A DNA stretch of 64,000 nucleotides from Alcanivorax nanhaiticus (GTDB lineage Bacteria > Pseudomonadota > Gammaproteobacteria > Pseudomonadales > Alcanivoracaceae): positions 334,633 to 398,632 of the forward strand of contig NZ_ARXV01000003.1 of the NCBI RefSeq assembly GCF_000756665.1. Reading direction: 5' to 3'. The translations under genes and the position numbers were made by a program. This document shows positions 51,283-63,394 of the stretch, in pieces. The notes beneath the pieces are model-generated. The model made no database searches, had not been told where the DNA came from, and saw only the letters and a list, made by a program, of their open reading frames with translations. The first letter of the stretch is position 1. Each line of letters begins with the position of its first letter.

Positions 51283-53580
51283 CTAGGCCCGGACACCCTT
51301 GCGTCTGCGATCCAGCGCCACCAGCAAAGGCACGAAGAAGAAGAAATCCACCACCAACGCCATACCAATGGTAATCGCAGAAAGCAGCCCCATGCTGGCA
51401 TTGGGGTAGAAATGGCTGGTTCCGATCACCGCGAAATTGGCCACCAGCACCAGGGACGTTGCCACCAGCGCCACCCCCACCGTGCGAAAAGCATACTCCA
51501 CCGCTTTTTCAGTATTGAGACCCAGCTCGCGTTTCGCCCTGACATACTTGCTCAGGAAATGCACGGTATCATCAACAACGATACCCAATGTCATACAGGC
51601 CACCACAGACACTGCCAACCCGACCTCGCCGTTAATCAGCCCCCACAGACCAAACGCCATCCCCGCTGGCAACAGATTCGGAATCAGAGACAACATGCCA
51701 TAACGGAAAGAACGCAAGGCGATAATCAGCAGAACCGACACGCTGACCAGAGCGATCAAGGCGCCACTCAACATGCTCTGGATATTGCGCATGGTGACCC
51801 GGCCAAACAGGATGTCCATACCGGTGCCATGGGTCTGCATGTATTCGGGCCAGTTATCCTGTATCCAGTTTTCTACCCGGTCATTGAACAGCAGCACAGG
51901 ATGGGAACCGATATTTTCCAGCATCACAACCAGGCGTGCCTGTGACTTGTCGATATCCAGCTGATCTTCCAGCCCCAAGCCCTGAGGCAAGGACAACTCG
52001 TAAAGCAGGGTGTACTGGGAAATCAGCTCGCGGGAATCCGGAATCCGGTAGTACTCCGGGTCTCCGCCGTGCATATCCCGGTTCAGGCGTTTGATCACAT
52101 TCGTATAGGAAGTGGCATAAACCACCTCATCCTGCTGCTCAAGCCAATTAATCAGGTCATCCATGTGCTGCAGGAACTCAGGCTCCATAGCGCCACCGGA
52201 GTCTGCAGCAGGAACCGCATAGTCGATGCGGTGCATACCTGTGAGTTCAGCCATGGCGAAGTCATTCACCCGCCGCACCTCGAAACTTTCATCGAAGTAC
52301 TCATTGAAGACATCGTTGATCTGGTTCATGCCAATGCAGGCTGTCAGCACCACCACGAATACCGACATGCCCATCAGCCACGCCCGGTAACGTTGGGTGA
52401 GATAGCCGGCCAGGGCAGCCATTTGGGGAGCAAAATCCCGCTGGCGGCCCGGCTCTATCTTGTGCGGCACCAACATCACAAGCGCAGGCAGCAATACCAC
52501 GGAGAACAGAAACGCCAGCAATACCCCGATCAACACCACATTACCCAGTGCACGGAACGGCTGCGATTCCGAGAAGTTGAGAATGGCAAAGCCGATTGCC
52601 GTCGTCAGACTGGTAAGCCATACCGGCTGAAGATTAATACGCAAGCTTTCGACAATACTGTCCGCCTTGGCTTTCCCGTCAAGACGTTCATGGCGATAAC
52701 TGGCAAGTATGTGTACTGAATCTGCCACCGCCAGCGTCAGAATCATGGCCGGCGCCATGCCAACAATCGGTGAGAACTCGATTCCCAGCCACATGGCCAC
52801 GCCCATGGCCGAAGCGATCGAGAAAGTAATAATGAATACGGTAACCACCACAAACATGACACTGCGGAGAATCAGCCAGAGGCAGAGCAGCATGATCACA
52901 AAGGCCAGTGGCAAGGTACTCGACATGGATTGCTCGGTCGCTTCCGCGGCAGCCTGATTGAACACCACCGTCCCGGTCACCATAAAATCGATGCCCGGGT
53001 AGCGCTGATTATAAGTCTCGGCCATTTCCCGAGCTGCGGCGGTGATTTCTGGCGCTTCGGTTTTGCCCTCCCCCATCGTCACGGTCGCAGCGATACCCGC
53101 CACATGCCCTTTGCCGGAAATTAGCCGACCCAACAACGAGGGCTCGTTAAGGGCAATGCCACGTATTCTCTCCAGCTCCGGCTCGGACAACCCTGCCGCA
53201 TTCTCTACCAGTGGAGCGACATACAGCTCATCGCCTTCCACTTCGGTGTGCTGGAAATTAGCTAACGAATCTACCCGGGTAGCATGCGGGAGCAGCCACG
53301 CATCCTCGGTCAGGGACTCAATAGCCGCCAAGGTTTCAGCCGTAAAGAGATTGTCGTTTTCAGGGTGAATAACAAACAACACCACTTCATTGGCAGTGAA
53401 GTTGTCCTCCAGGGAAACGAAGCGTTTGAAATCAGGATTGTCTTCGGTGAAAAAAATACGTGGGTCATTGTTGTTCTGGAACTTGCTCAAGCCCCCGGCC
53501 AAGCCCATCGTCAATACAATACACCCGAACAACACCCACACCGGATGCGCAACCACCCAGCGACTCCAAGCGTCTCTCAT
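51283..53580 (-). CDS. MMPL/RND-family transporter
   Basis: 765-residue inner-membrane protein with the two-fold RND layout: one helix near residue 20, a large periplasmic domain, five to six helices around 225-370, a second periplasmic domain, and about five helices around 610-750. Motifs such as GMAPAMILTLAVADSVHILASYRHERLDG and VVACMTLGIVVDDTVHFLSK are typical of the MMPL/SSD class. These usually export lipids or hydrophobic compounds; the substrate is unknown. No membrane-fusion or outer-membrane partner is adjacent. Divergent from liuR across a 169-bp gap. Confidence 0.92.
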   Translation of the reverse strand: MRDAWSRWVVAHPVWVLFGCIVLTMGLAGGLSKFQNNNDPRIFFTEDNPDFKRFVSLEDNFTANEVVLFVIHPENDNLFTAETLAAIESLTEDAWLLPHATRVDSLANFQHTEVEGDELYVAPLVENAAGLSEPELERIRGIALNEPSLLGRLISGKGHVAGIAATVTMGEGKTEAPEITAAAREMAETYNQRYPGIDFMVTGTVVFNQAAAEATEQSMSSTLPLAFVIMLLCLWLILRSVMFVVVTVFIITFSIASAMGVAMWLGIEFSPIVGMAPAMILTLAVADSVHILASYRHERLDGKAKADSIVESLRINLQPVWLTSLTTAIGFAILNFSESQPFRALGNVVLIGVLLAFLFSVVLLPALVMLVPHKIEPGRQRDFAPQMAALAGYLTQRYRAWLMGMSVFVVVLTACIGMNQINDVFNEYFDESFEVRRVNDFAMAELTGMHRIDYAVPAADSGGAMEPEFLQHMDDLINWLEQQDEVVYATSYTNVIKRLNRDMHGGDPEYYRIPDSRELISQYTLLYELSLPQGLGLEDQLDIDKSQARLVVMLENIGSHPVLLFNDRVENWIQDNWPEYMQTHGTGMDILFGRVTMRNIQSMLSGALIALVSVSVLLIIALRSFRYGMLSLIPNLLPAGMAFGLWGLINGEVGLAVSVVACMTLGIVVDDTVHFLSKYVRAKRELGLNTEKAVEYAFRTVGVALVATSLVLVANFAVIGTSHFYPNASMGLLSAITIGMALVVDFFFFVPLLVALDRRRKGVRA

Positions 53581-53714
53581 GTCTTCCCCTTTATCACTTA
53601 TCTCTACAGTAGCGCTTTTTTCATATTCAACAGGGCAATGCCAGCCTGAAGTCTATTCAGGGGTAAACACTCTGTCACGGACCGATAAGGCCAAAACCTG
53701 ACACAAACCCATTC

Positions 53715-53730
53715 TTTACGTTAACGTAAA
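53715..53730. promoter_or_regulatory. LiuR-type operator
   Basis: TTTACGTTAACGTAAA, a perfect 16-bp palindrome 19 bp before liuR. It matches the form of the motif reported for LiuR in gammaproteobacteria and fits MerR-type control of the liu operon and possibly of the divergent transporter gene. Confidence 0.85.
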
Positions 53731-53749
53731 CTTCCCCTATTCTTTCACC

Positions 53750-54136
53750 ATGACGAAAAAACAGACCTACAGCATCGGCGAATTGGCGCGCGAGTTTGAT
53801 GTCACCACCCGCACGATCCGTTTCTATGAGGATCAGGGGCTGGTGTCTCCTTCCCGCCGTGGGCAGACCCGTATCTACTCCCCGGCGGACCGGGTCACGC
53901 TGAAGCTGATCCTGCGAGGCAAGCGTCTCGGCTTTTCCCTGGCTGAGTCCAAGGAGCTAATTGGCATGTATCAGCCTCAAGGTGATAACCGCCACCAGCT
54001 TCTGGCGCTGCAGAACAAGATCCAACAGCGCCGGGAACAGCTTGAACAACAATTACGTGATATCCACGCATTGCAGCTGGAACTTGATGACGCTGAGCAA
54101 CGCTGCGTGGACGCCATGAAAGAACTGGAGAATTAA
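53750..54136 (+). CDS. liuR: MerR-family regulator LiuR
   Basis: 128-residue MerR protein with [20 protein letters not shown] at the N-terminus (winged helix) and a dimerising coiled coil at about residues 80-125. It has no Cys effector-binding pair, so it is not a metal regulator. The LiuR palindrome just upstream and the liuABCD genes downstream identify it as the leucine/isovalerate catabolism regulator. It is 4 bp from liuA. Confidence 0.93.
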   Translation: MTKKQTYSIGELAREFDVTTRTIRFYEDQGLVSPSRRGQTRIYSPADRVTLKLILRGKRLGFSLAESKELIGMYQPQGDNRHQLLALQNKIQQRREQLEQQLRDIHALQLELDDAEQRCVDAMKELEN

Positions 54137-54140
54137 ACCT

Positions 54141-55304
54141 ATGTTCAACAGCAGCTTTAATTTTGATCTTGACGAGACCCTGGTTGCCCTGCGTGACAGT
54201 GTTCGCCAGTTTGCCCAGAAGGAAATTGCGCCCATTGCTGCCGAGGTGGACAAAAGCAACCAGTTTCCGCTGGAGATGTGGAAGAAGCTGGGCGATCTCG
54301 GGGTGCTGGGTGTCACCGTCAGCGAAGAATACGGCGGTGCGGACATGGGCTATCTGGCCCACACTATTGTTATGGAAGAAATTTCCCGGGCATCGGCCTC
54401 CATCGGCCTTTCCTATGGTGCCCACTCCAACCTGTGCGTGAACCAGATTTACCTTAACGGGAATGAAAGCCAGAAAGCCAAATATCTGCCCGGCCTGGTC
54501 AGCGGCGACCAGATCGGAGCCCTGGCCATGAGTGAGCCTGGCGCGGGCTCTGATGTGGTCAGCATGAGCTTGCGTGCGGATAAAAAAGGCGATCACTACA
54601 TCCTTAACGGCAACAAGATGTGGATCACCAACGGTCCGGATGCCCACACCTATGTGATCTATGCCAAGACCGACACCAGTGCCGGCCCGCGAGGCATCAC
54701 CGCCTTTATTGTTGAACGTGATTTCCCCGGCTTTTCCCGTGCCCAGAAACTGGACAAATTGGGCATGCGCGGTTCCAACACCTGTGAACTGGTGTTCGAA
54801 GACTGCGCCGTGCCAGCGGAAAACATTCTGGGCAAGGAAAACGAGGGCGTGAAAGTCCTGATGAGCGGCCTGGACTATGAGCGGACCGTTCTCTCCGGCG
54901 GCTGCACCGGGCTCATGCAAGCGTGCATGGACGTGGTGGTGCCCTACGTTCATGAACGCAAGCAGTTTGGTCAAGCCATTGGTGAGTTCCAGCTCATGCA
55001 AGGCAAGCTGGCAGATATGTACGTGATGCTGAACGCCAGCCGCAGCTATCTCTATAACGTGGCACGAGCCTGTGATCGCGGCGAAACCAACCGCAAGGAC
55101 GCGGCAGGGGTCATTTTGTATTGCGCTGAAAATGCCACAAAGATGGCACTGGAAGCCATCCAGACTCTGGGCGGCAATGGCTACATCAATGAATACCCTA
55201 CTGGCCGCCTACTCCGTGACGCCAAGCTCTACGAAATTGGCGCCGGCACCAGCGAAATTCGCCGCATGCTGATCGGCCGCGAGCTATTTAACGAAACCGC
55301 ATAA
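54141..55304 (+). CDS. liuA: Isovaleryl-CoA dehydrogenase
   Basis: Converts isovaleryl-CoA to 3-methylcrotonyl-CoA in leucine catabolism. At 387 residues, [16 protein letters not shown] and [15 protein letters not shown] are the FAD/substrate segments. [16 protein letters not shown] contains the mid-chain Glu (near residue 248) that is the catalytic base characteristic of isovaleryl-CoA dehydrogenases. The C-terminus reads [17 protein letters not shown], without a second base. Cotranscribed after liuR. Confidence 0.96.
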   Translation: MFNSSFNFDLDETLVALRDSVRQFAQKEIAPIAAEVDKSNQFPLEMWKKLGDLGVLGVTVSEEYGGADMGYLAHTIVMEEISRASASIGLSYGAHSNLCVNQIYLNGNESQKAKYLPGLVSGDQIGALAMSEPGAGSDVVSMSLRADKKGDHYILNGNKMWITNGPDAHTYVIYAKTDTSAGPRGITAFIVERDFPGFSRAQKLDKLGMRGSNTCELVFEDCAVPAENILGKENEGVKVLMSGLDYERTVLSGGCTGLMQACMDVVVPYVHERKQFGQAIGEFQLMQGKLADMYVMLNASRSYLYNVARACDRGETNRKDAAGVILYCAENATKMALEAIQTLGGNGYINEYPTGRLLRDAKLYEIGAGTSEIRRMLIGRELFNETA

Positions 55305-55311
55305 AAGCCAT

Positions 55312-55385
55312 CCACTACAGAGCACACAGAGCTCACGAAGAAAACCACTTCAGCTCTGTGCTCTCTGTGACCTCTTTGGCTAACC
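55312..55385. repeat. CACAGAG repeat pair inside the liu operon
   Basis: ACTACAGAG, CACACAGAG and CTCACGAAG (55315-55341) face GCTCTGTG, CTCTCTGTG, ACCTCTTTGG (55354-55380). It is an imperfect inverted repeat like that at 32304-32370. It lies in the 100-bp gap liuA-liuB; the liuB ribosome site AAAGAGG follows. Confidence 0.7.
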
Positions 55386-55404
55386 GTTTTTAAAAGAGGC
55401 ATCC

Positions 55405-57012
<1,608 letters not shown>

Positions 57013-57066
57013 TGGGAGACGCGACATGCAGCAAGCTTCGCAACACGCAAAAACCGGGGGTCAGCC

Positions 57067-57840
57067 ATGAGCGTTAGCACACAAATCGAAGGCAGGGTTG
57101 CTCGCATTACGCTGGACAATCCTGACAAAAGAAATGCGTTTGATGACAGCATTATCACCTCGCTGACCGAAGCATTTGAGAAGGCAGGTAGTGATGACAG
57201 TGTCCGCGTGGTGGTGCTGCAGGCCGCCGGCAAGCATTTTTCTGCCGGCGCCGACCTGAACTGGATGCGCGCCATGGGCAAACAGGATGCGGCGCAGAAC
57301 AAGGCCGATGCGCTGCGCCTGGCGCGGCTGATGCAGACGATTGACCAGTGTCCCAAGCCGGTTGTCGCCCGGGTTCAGGGCGCGGCTTTTGGTGGCGCAC
57401 TAGGGTTGATCTGTGCTGCCGATATGGCGGTGGCCACCGACAGCGCACGCTTCTGTCTCAGTGAAGTGAAGCTCGGCATCGTGCCTGCGGTGATCAGCCC
57501 CTATGTGGTCCGGGCGCTGGGGCCGCGTCAGGCCGGCCGCTACTTCATGAGCGCCGAGGTGATTACCGCCGACAAGGCCGAGGCTATGGGCATCGTCCAT
57601 GAAGTGGTACCGGAAGCGGAGCTGGATCAGGCGGTGGACGCGCTAGTGAGCAACCTGTTGCTGGCCGCACCCCAGGCACAGATCGAGGCGCGCAACCTGA
57701 TTGAGCGGGTCAGCCAAGGCCCCATCGACAACGCCATGCTCACAGGCACCGCTGAACTGATTGCCCGGCTTCGCACCGGGGCCGAAGGCCAGGAAGGGTT
57801 GACGGCATTTCTGGAAAAACGCGCACCCAACTGGATGTAA
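57067..57840 (+). CDS. liuC: Methylglutaconyl-CoA hydratase
   Basis: Crotonase-family enzyme that hydrates 3-methylglutaconyl-CoA to HMG-CoA. At 257 residues it has LDNPDKRNAFDDSIITSLTE, the CoA oxyanion loop GKHFSAGADLNWMRAM near residue 57, and GAAFGGALGLICAADMAVA near 105. Identification of the step rests on position between liuB and liuD. GGGGGTCAGCC precedes the start. Confidence 0.92.
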   Translation: MSVSTQIEGRVARITLDNPDKRNAFDDSIITSLTEAFEKAGSDDSVRVVVLQAAGKHFSAGADLNWMRAMGKQDAAQNKADALRLARLMQTIDQCPKPVVARVQGAAFGGALGLICAADMAVATDSARFCLSEVKLGIVPAVISPYVVRALGPRQAGRYFMSAEVITADKAEAMGIVHEVVPEAELDQAVDALVSNLLLAAPQAQIEARNLIERVSQGPIDNAMLTGTAELIARLRTGAEGQEGLTAFLEKRAPNWM

Positions 57841-57851
57841 CCCACTTTTCC

Positions 57852-57919
57852 GTAGCAGCGTTGCTGGCGACGCGATCAACCCACGTAGGGGATCGCACTG
57901 CCAGCGACGCTTCTAAAAG
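57852..57919. repeat. REP-like inverted repeat
   Basis: Left arm 57852-57877 (GTAGCAGCGTTGCTGGCGAC then GCGATC) and right arm 57891-57919 (GATCGC, CCAGCGACGCTTCTA) are imperfect inverted copies around a 13-bp centre. It resembles the REP elements common in Pseudomonas and Xanthomonas relatives. It lies between liuC and liuD. Confidence 0.75.
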
Positions 57920-57937
57920 CCCAAATAGGCATTTGTC

Positions 57938-59899
57938 ATGGCCAAGATTAAAAAACTGCTGATCGCCAACCGCGGGGAGATTGCCCGCCGCATTATGCGT
58001 ACCTGTCGTCAACAAGGTATCGCCACTGTGGCGGTCTATTCCGACGTGGATGCCACCCTGCCCCACGTTCACGAAGCGGATCAGGCGGTCTGTCTGGGTC
58101 CGGCACCGGCCCGCGACAGCTATCTGGTGATCGACAAGATTATCGCGGCCGCCAAAGAAACCGGCGCTGATGCGATCCATCCCGGTTACGGCTTCCTGTC
58201 TGAAAATACTGAACTGGCCGCAGCCTGTGAGAAAGCCGGCATCATCTTTGTTGGTCCCAACGCCCGAGCCATTGAGGTGATGGGCGACAAGGCAGCGGCA
58301 CGCCAGCTAATGGCCGCCAGTCAGGTGCCAGTATTACCCGGTTTTGATGAAGAAGGTGCCCGTGACGAGGATTTGATCGCCGCCAGTACTACCGTAGGAT
58401 TCCCGCTACTGATCAAAGCCGTGGCCGGCGGTGGCGGCAAAGGCATGCGAGTCGTCAATGACGCCGCAGAATTCAATGAAGCCCTGGCCGCGGCACGCCG
58501 TGAAGCCCGCAGTGCGTTTGGCGATGATCGGGTACTGCTGGAGCGCTATTTGCCCGCCGCCCGCCACGTGGAAGTGCAGGTATTTGCCGATAACCACGGC
58601 AATGTGGTGCACCTGTTCGAGCGGGATTGCTCAGTGCAACGTCGTCACCAGAAGATCATTGAGGAAGCGCCAGCACCTGGCCTTGACGAAGCTACCCGCA
58701 ATGCCTTCGGCGAGGCCGCCGTACAGGCAGCCAAAGCCATCGACTACCGCGGTGCTGGCACCGTAGAGTTTCTCTACTCTCCAGCCAGTGGCGAGTTCTT
58801 CTTTATGGAGATGAACACCCGCCTACAGGTGGAACACCCGGTAACGGAAATGATCACTGGCGAGGATCTTGTGGCCTGGCAGCTGAGCGTCGCCGCAGGC
58901 GAAACCCTGCCCAAGGCCCAAGAAGATATTCACCGCCATGGTCATGCCATGGAGGTGCGACTCTATGCGGAAAACCCGGAACAGGGCTTTCTGCCCTCGT
59001 CCGGGCTGCTCAGCCACCTGCGCTGGCCCCACGAGCATGCCCGCGTGGATGCAGGCTACGAATCCGGTGACCGGGTGGAAGAATATTATGATCCCATGAT
59101 CGCGAAGCTGATCTGCTATGGCGAAGATCGTGATGCGGCCCGTCAACAGCTCATTACTGCACTGCAGAACCTGGAGCTCAGTGGCATCCATCACAATACG
59201 CCCTTCCTGCTGCGGGTGCTGGCGGACGACGCCTTTGCCAACGCAGATCTGGACACCCGCCTGCTTGAACATCGCCCACACCTGATGGAAGCAAGCAGTG
59301 CCGCGCCTGAACTGCTGGCCTTGGCCGCCAGTCGCATTCTGGCAGCATCCGATCAGGCAGGGACGCAAGATAACCCGTGGCAGAGCCTGTCCGGGTGGCG
59401 TCCACTGGGGCAGCGTTTTCAGCTCAGTCAGCTACAGGTTGATGATGCCGTGCTGACCGTGCGAGAACAGGATGGCCATGCTGCTGTTGGCGAGCAAAGC
59501 CATGCCCTCGCCCTGGCACTACAGGAACAGGGGTTCCGGCTTCATTGGGGCGCTCATGGCTTGCAGGGACGCTATAGCGTCATTGATGCCGACACCCTGT
59601 TGTTGTTCGTGGACGGCCAGGCCCACCGCATTGTTCGCAACCCCAGCCGCGATAGTGCGCAACACGGGGCCGAAGGTGGCTTTGTGGCCCCCATGAGCGG
59701 CACCATCGTCGCACTGCACGTGGAACCGGGCAGCCACGTAAACAGCGGTGACGCCGTTATCACGCTGGAAGCCATGAAGATGGAACACACCCTGCGCGCC
59801 ACAGTACCCGGTCGGGTGCATGATTTTCATGTGGCGGCTGGCGACAGCGTCAGTGAAGGCACTTTGCTGGTGGAATTTGAAGCTGACATCGAAGCATAG
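57938..59899 (+). CDS. liuD: Methylcrotonyl-CoA carboxylase, biotin-containing subunit
   Basis: Alpha subunit; ATP-dependent carboxylation of its own biotin. At 653 residues, the biotin carboxylase part has LLIANRGEIARRIMRTCRQQ at the N-terminus, the ATP-grasp glycine loop KAVAGGGGKGMRVV near 165, EVQVFADNHGNVVHLFERDC and FMEMNTRLQVEHPVTEMI. The C-terminus has the biotinyl domain with EAMKMEHTLRAT and biotinyl Lys614. AGGC lies before the ATG. Complex with LiuB. Confidence 0.97.
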   Translation: MAKIKKLLIANRGEIARRIMRTCRQQGIATVAVYSDVDATLPHVHEADQAVCLGPAPARDSYLVIDKIIAAAKETGADAIHPGYGFLSENTELAAACEKAGIIFVGPNARAIEVMGDKAAARQLMAASQVPVLPGFDEEGARDEDLIAASTTVGFPLLIKAVAGGGGKGMRVVNDAAEFNEALAAARREARSAFGDDRVLLERYLPAARHVEVQVFADNHGNVVHLFERDCSVQRRHQKIIEEAPAPGLDEATRNAFGEAAVQAAKAIDYRGAGTVEFLYSPASGEFFFMEMNTRLQVEHPVTEMITGEDLVAWQLSVAAGETLPKAQEDIHRHGHAMEVRLYAENPEQGFLPSSGLLSHLRWPHEHARVDAGYESGDRVEEYYDPMIAKLICYGEDRDAARQQLITALQNLELSGIHHNTPFLLRVLADDAFANADLDTRLLEHRPHLMEASSAAPELLALAASRILAASDQAGTQDNPWQSLSGWRPLGQRFQLSQLQVDDAVLTVREQDGHAAVGEQSHALALALQEQGFRLHWGAHGLQGRYSVIDADTLLLFVDGQAHRIVRNPSRDSAQHGAEGGFVAPMSGTIVALHVEPGSHVNSGDAVITLEAMKMEHTLRATVPGRVHDFHVAAGDSVSEGTLLVEFEADIEA

Positions 59900-59921
59900 A
59901 CCCCACTGGCATCAGGAACGC

Positions 59922-60005
59922 GGCGGAGATCCCCTGCGGGCATTTCCGCCCTACATTACCAATCAACCACCGTAGGGCGGAAATGGGCGTCAGCCCATCT
60001 CCGCC
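59922..60005. repeat. REP-like inverted repeat
   Basis: Nested arms: GGCGGAGAT (59922-59930) with ATCTCCGCC (59997-60005), and CATTTCCGCCCTAC (59941-59954) with GTAGGGCGGAAATG (59972-59985). It lies between liuD and aacS. Confidence 0.75.
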
Positions 60006-60022
60006 ACTGGCAGGAGTTCCCC

Positions 60023-61963
60023 ATGGCTTCCCCCCTTTGGCAACCCGGCAACGCACAACAGCACAGTCAGCTGGCCAAATTCTGGCAACAGGCCCGTGAT
60101 AACAGCGGCCAGCCGTTGGCAGACTACAACGCCTTGCATGACTGGTCTGTCAACGAGCCGGAGGCCTTCTGGCAGCAGGTTTGGGATTTTTGTGAGCTAA
60201 AGGGCACACCCGGCGACACCGTATTGGCCCGGCAGGAACGCTTTCAGGATACTCGCTGGTTCCCTGACGCGCGGTTGAACTATGCCGAAAACTTACTGCG
60301 TCGCAATGACCAGCATTCTGCCCTGATAAGCGTACTGGAAGACGGCCATCGGCAGGTCATCAGCTACGCTGAACTGCGGGTGGCCGCAGGCCGGGTAGCC
60401 GCCCAGCTCAAGGCAGCGGGCATCCAGCCTGGTGACCGGGTCGCCGGGTTCATGCCGAACCGGATTGAGACCGTGATTGCCGCTCTGGGCGCAGCATGGA
60501 TCGGTGCTGTGTGGTCATCCTGCTCCCCCGATTTTGGGGTTTCAGGGGTACTGGATCGTTTCGGCCAGATTGAGCCTCGTGTCCTCATTGCCTGTGATGG
60601 CTACCAGTACAATGGCAAATGGATTGATCTGGAGCCGCGCATCGATGCCTTGCATCAGGCCCTGGAACCAGAACTGTTGATTGTGGTGCCCGGCAAGGGC
60701 ACAAGCAGCCGGGTAGAAAAAGCACTGATCTGGCAGAGCTGGCTGGATGGGGCTTCAACCGCCCCGGAGTTCACTCCCCTGCCCTTCAATCATCCGCTCT
60801 TTATTCTCTATTCCTCCGGTACCACCGGACAGCCCAAGTGCATTGTCCATGGGGCTGGCGGCACGCTGCTGCAACAGGCCAAGGAATTACAACTGCATGG
60901 CGATGTGGGCAGCGACGACACATTGTTCTATTTCACTACCTGCGGCTGGATGATGTGGAACTGGCTGATCTGCGGCCTGCACACTGGCGCGACCCTAGTG
61001 CTGTACGACGGTAATCCCGGCTATCCAAACACGGCCCGCCTGTTCGACTTGATCGACGCTGAAGCCATCAGCCACTTTGGCACCAGTGCCAAGTTTATTC
61101 AGGCGGTGGAGAAGTCCGGGCTCGTGCCCAGGGAAAGTCATCAGCTCGGCAGCCTGCGCATCCTGTTTTCCACCGGCTCACCGTTACTGCATGAAAGTTA
61201 TGATTTCCTCTACCAACAGGTAAAACCGGATCTTCTGGTCAGTTCCATTTCTGGCGGGACCGACATCATTTCCTGCTTCGCCCTGGGCAACCCCTTGTTG
61301 CCGGTCTATCGCGGTGAACTGCAATGCGCAGGTCTGGGCATGGATGTAGCAGTACTGGATGATCAAGGAAACCTCCTGTCAGGCAGCAAGGGAGAGCTGG
61401 TCTGCCGACAGCCGTTTCCCTCCTGCCCGGTACAGTTCTGGAACGATCCCGATGGTAGCCGTTTCCACAACGCCTATTTCGCCCGTTTTGACGGCATCTG
61501 GGCCCATGGCGACTATGCCGAAACCGTCCCCCACGAGCATCATGATGGACTCATCATTCATGGCCGCTCCGATGCAGTGCTCAATCCTGGAGGTGTGCGG
61601 ATCGGTACCGCAGAGATTTACCGCCAGGTAGAAACCCTGGATGAGATCCGCGAAGCCATTGTCGTAGGACAGGAATGGCAAGGTGACGTGCGAGTAGTGC
61701 TGTTTGTGGTACTCACTGCGGGTGAAGCATTGACGGATGCCCTGCAAGCCCGGATTCGCAAGGCTATCCGCGAGGGAGCCAGCCCTCGCCACGTACCCGC
61801 TGTCATTGCCGCCGTACCGGAAATTCCTCGTACCGTCAGCGGCAAGATTGTCGAACTGGCAGTACGCGAAGTCATTCATGGTCGCGAAGTCAGTAATCGC
61901 AACGCGCTTGCCAACCCTGACGCCTTGGCCCATTTTGCCCACAGGGTTGAACTCCAGGCATAA
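60023..61963 (+). CDS. aacS: Acetoacetyl-CoA synthetase
   Basis: ATP-dependent ligase of the ANL superfamily that activates acetoacetate, the end product of leucine catabolism, to acetoacetyl-CoA. At 646 residues it has the AMP-binding loop [20 protein letters not shown] near residue 262, [20 protein letters not shown] and the C-terminal Lys-containing [18 protein letters not shown]. The residues after SGTT (GQPKCIVH) suit the acetoacetyl-CoA synthetase group. CAGGAG 7 bp before the ATG. HMG-CoA lyase, usually liuE, is not found here. Confidence 0.93.
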   Translation: MASPLWQPGNAQQHSQLAKFWQQARDNSGQPLADYNALHDWSVNEPEAFWQQVWDFCELKGTPGDTVLARQERFQDTRWFPDARLNYAENLLRRNDQHSALISVLEDGHRQVISYAELRVAAGRVAAQLKAAGIQPGDRVAGFMPNRIETVIAALGAAWIGAVWSSCSPDFGVSGVLDRFGQIEPRVLIACDGYQYNGKWIDLEPRIDALHQALEPELLIVVPGKGTSSRVEKALIWQSWLDGASTAPEFTPLPFNHPLFILYSSGTTGQPKCIVHGAGGTLLQQAKELQLHGDVGSDDTLFYFTTCGWMMWNWLICGLHTGATLVLYDGNPGYPNTARLFDLIDAEAISHFGTSAKFIQAVEKSGLVPRESHQLGSLRILFSTGSPLLHESYDFLYQQVKPDLLVSSISGGTDIISCFALGNPLLPVYRGELQCAGLGMDVAVLDDQGNLLSGSKGELVCRQPFPSCPVQFWNDPDGSRFHNAYFARFDGIWAHGDYAETVPHEHHDGLIIHGRSDAVLNPGGVRIGTAEIYRQVETLDEIREAIVVGQEWQGDVRVVLFVVLTAGEALTDALQARIRKAIREGASPRHVPAVIAAVPEIPRTVSGKIVELAVREVIHGREVSNRNALANPDALAHFAHRVELQA

Positions 61964-62043
61964 AGGAATCGCATTACAGTCATTGACGATCAGTCAGAAA
62001 GGCGCATCATGTGTGGAAACGGCAGTTTTGTGACATAAGGCAC

Positions 62044-63309
62044 ATGAATAACAATAACTTTTTCCGACTTCCGGCACTGTTCTTTCTGCTGATCTTTTCG
62101 CTGTCCCTTCAGGCCCAGATCATCACCCTCACCGGTGAGGATCTGAAACCCCTGCAGGGAAAACAGACGGGTCTTTATTCTTTCTTTTCCGTACAGGACG
62201 GTAAACTTCAGCCCGTACCCCACCAATGGGTGCAATGGTCTGAAGAAGGCTTCCCGTTTTTCGAGGAAGATGGCAGTACTCATCTTGCCGGTGACCCGGC
62301 TCGAATTGACGCAGCTGATCGATTGCTACTGCGATTCGAGGATGGTGGCACCGCACTCACAAACAGCACCTCTGAACAAGTCGCCGCAGAGCTGGCAGTG
62401 CAGCAAGGCGGAGAAACCCGGCTGTTTTATCTGGTCAAGAATGCCTACCTGCAAAGCACAGAGCGCTATGTGCAGTTTGATCCTGACACACTCACGATCA
62501 AGAGCACCGACTTTGCCCTGACCATGGCAGATCGCAATCTGTTCAAATGGAGTGACTTCTACTTTCGGGGCTTCAAAGGCGAAAACGGCCAGCGCCAGAG
62601 CATTCTCGATACACTGAAATTACGGCTCAGTGCCGGCATCTTTGGTGAAGGTAACCGCATTACCCTCAGCAATGACAATCTGGACCCCAAGGTAAAAGAA
62701 GTGATCAGCGGCCCCCTTGCTGCCATGGTCTATGCATCCACCTCCGTGAAGGTCGCCCGTGTACCGGTGCTGCGTATCCACAACTATTTCCTGGTCATGC
62801 CGCAACAGGTGGAAATCCACAGCCGCTTTACCCTTCCCGGCATCGCCGACACCGTGCTGGAACGGCCTGCACTGGATATCTCACTGGATGGCAACGGCCT
62901 GTATAACAGCAAACTGGTTACCAGCTGGACCGGAAACCATGTGGCCATCACCGATGGCAAACTGTCCAAAGCCGAGCAGGCCATGCTGAAGATGCCGCTA
63001 CAGGGTGACAACTGGATCTGGTTTGGCACTGGCCGAGGCTTCGATATGCTGGCTCAACTGGCGTTCGTGAAAGGATTCAACACCCCCGCCAAACTGCTGT
63101 ACCAGGACGATGCCAACCAGATCAATGAACCAGAACGTTTTGCCGGGCAGCTACCCAATGTGGGCTTCTCGCTGACCGAGTTGCCCTTTGGCGAGGAGTT
63201 CTACTTCATCACCCGCCTTTACTACAGCAAAGACAGCAACGGCCAGGGGCCGGGAGAGTACGCGCAAACCATGCTGGCCACACCCAGGACCAGCCTCACC
63301 GTCAAATAA
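62044..63309 (+). CDS. Unknown secreted protein
   Basis: 421 residues. Signal peptide MNNNNFFRLPALFFLLIFSL (cleaved about residue 25, near LQAQIITL). The mature chain has no membrane helix or recognised catalytic motif, is rich in beta-type and aromatic residues (GLYSFFSVQDGKLQPVPHQW, WIWFGTGRGFDMLAQLAF), and contains no Cys cluster. ATG 62044 has AAGG 4 bp upstream; a GTG at 62011 would precede the signal sequence. It lies 80 bp after aacS and may be the last gene of the same operon. I do not recognise the family. Confidence 0.75.
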   Translation: MNNNNFFRLPALFFLLIFSLSLQAQIITLTGEDLKPLQGKQTGLYSFFSVQDGKLQPVPHQWVQWSEEGFPFFEEDGSTHLAGDPARIDAADRLLLRFEDGGTALTNSTSEQVAAELAVQQGGETRLFYLVKNAYLQSTERYVQFDPDTLTIKSTDFALTMADRNLFKWSDFYFRGFKGENGQRQSILDTLKLRLSAGIFGEGNRITLSNDNLDPKVKEVISGPLAAMVYASTSVKVARVPVLRIHNYFLVMPQQVEIHSRFTLPGIADTVLERPALDISLDGNGLYNSKLVTSWTGNHVAITDGKLSKAEQAMLKMPLQGDNWIWFGTGRGFDMLAQLAFVKGFNTPAKLLYQDDANQINEPERFAGQLPNVGFSLTELPFGEEFYFITRLYYSKDSNGQGPGEYAQTMLATPRTSLTVK

Positions 63310-63336
63310 TCATCGCCTCGGACGGTCGTTACAATG

Positions 63337-63370
63337 AAAAGGGCCCGCATGAAAATGCAGGCCCTTTTTT
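63337..63370 (+). terminator. Rho-independent terminator
   Basis: AAAAGGGCC and GGCCCTTTTTT enclose an inner GCAT/ATGC pairing with a GAAA loop, ending in a T-run. It ends the liu-aacS-unknown transcript. Confidence 0.88.
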
Positions 63371-63394
63371 ACATCCTTTCATTATGAAACCGCA

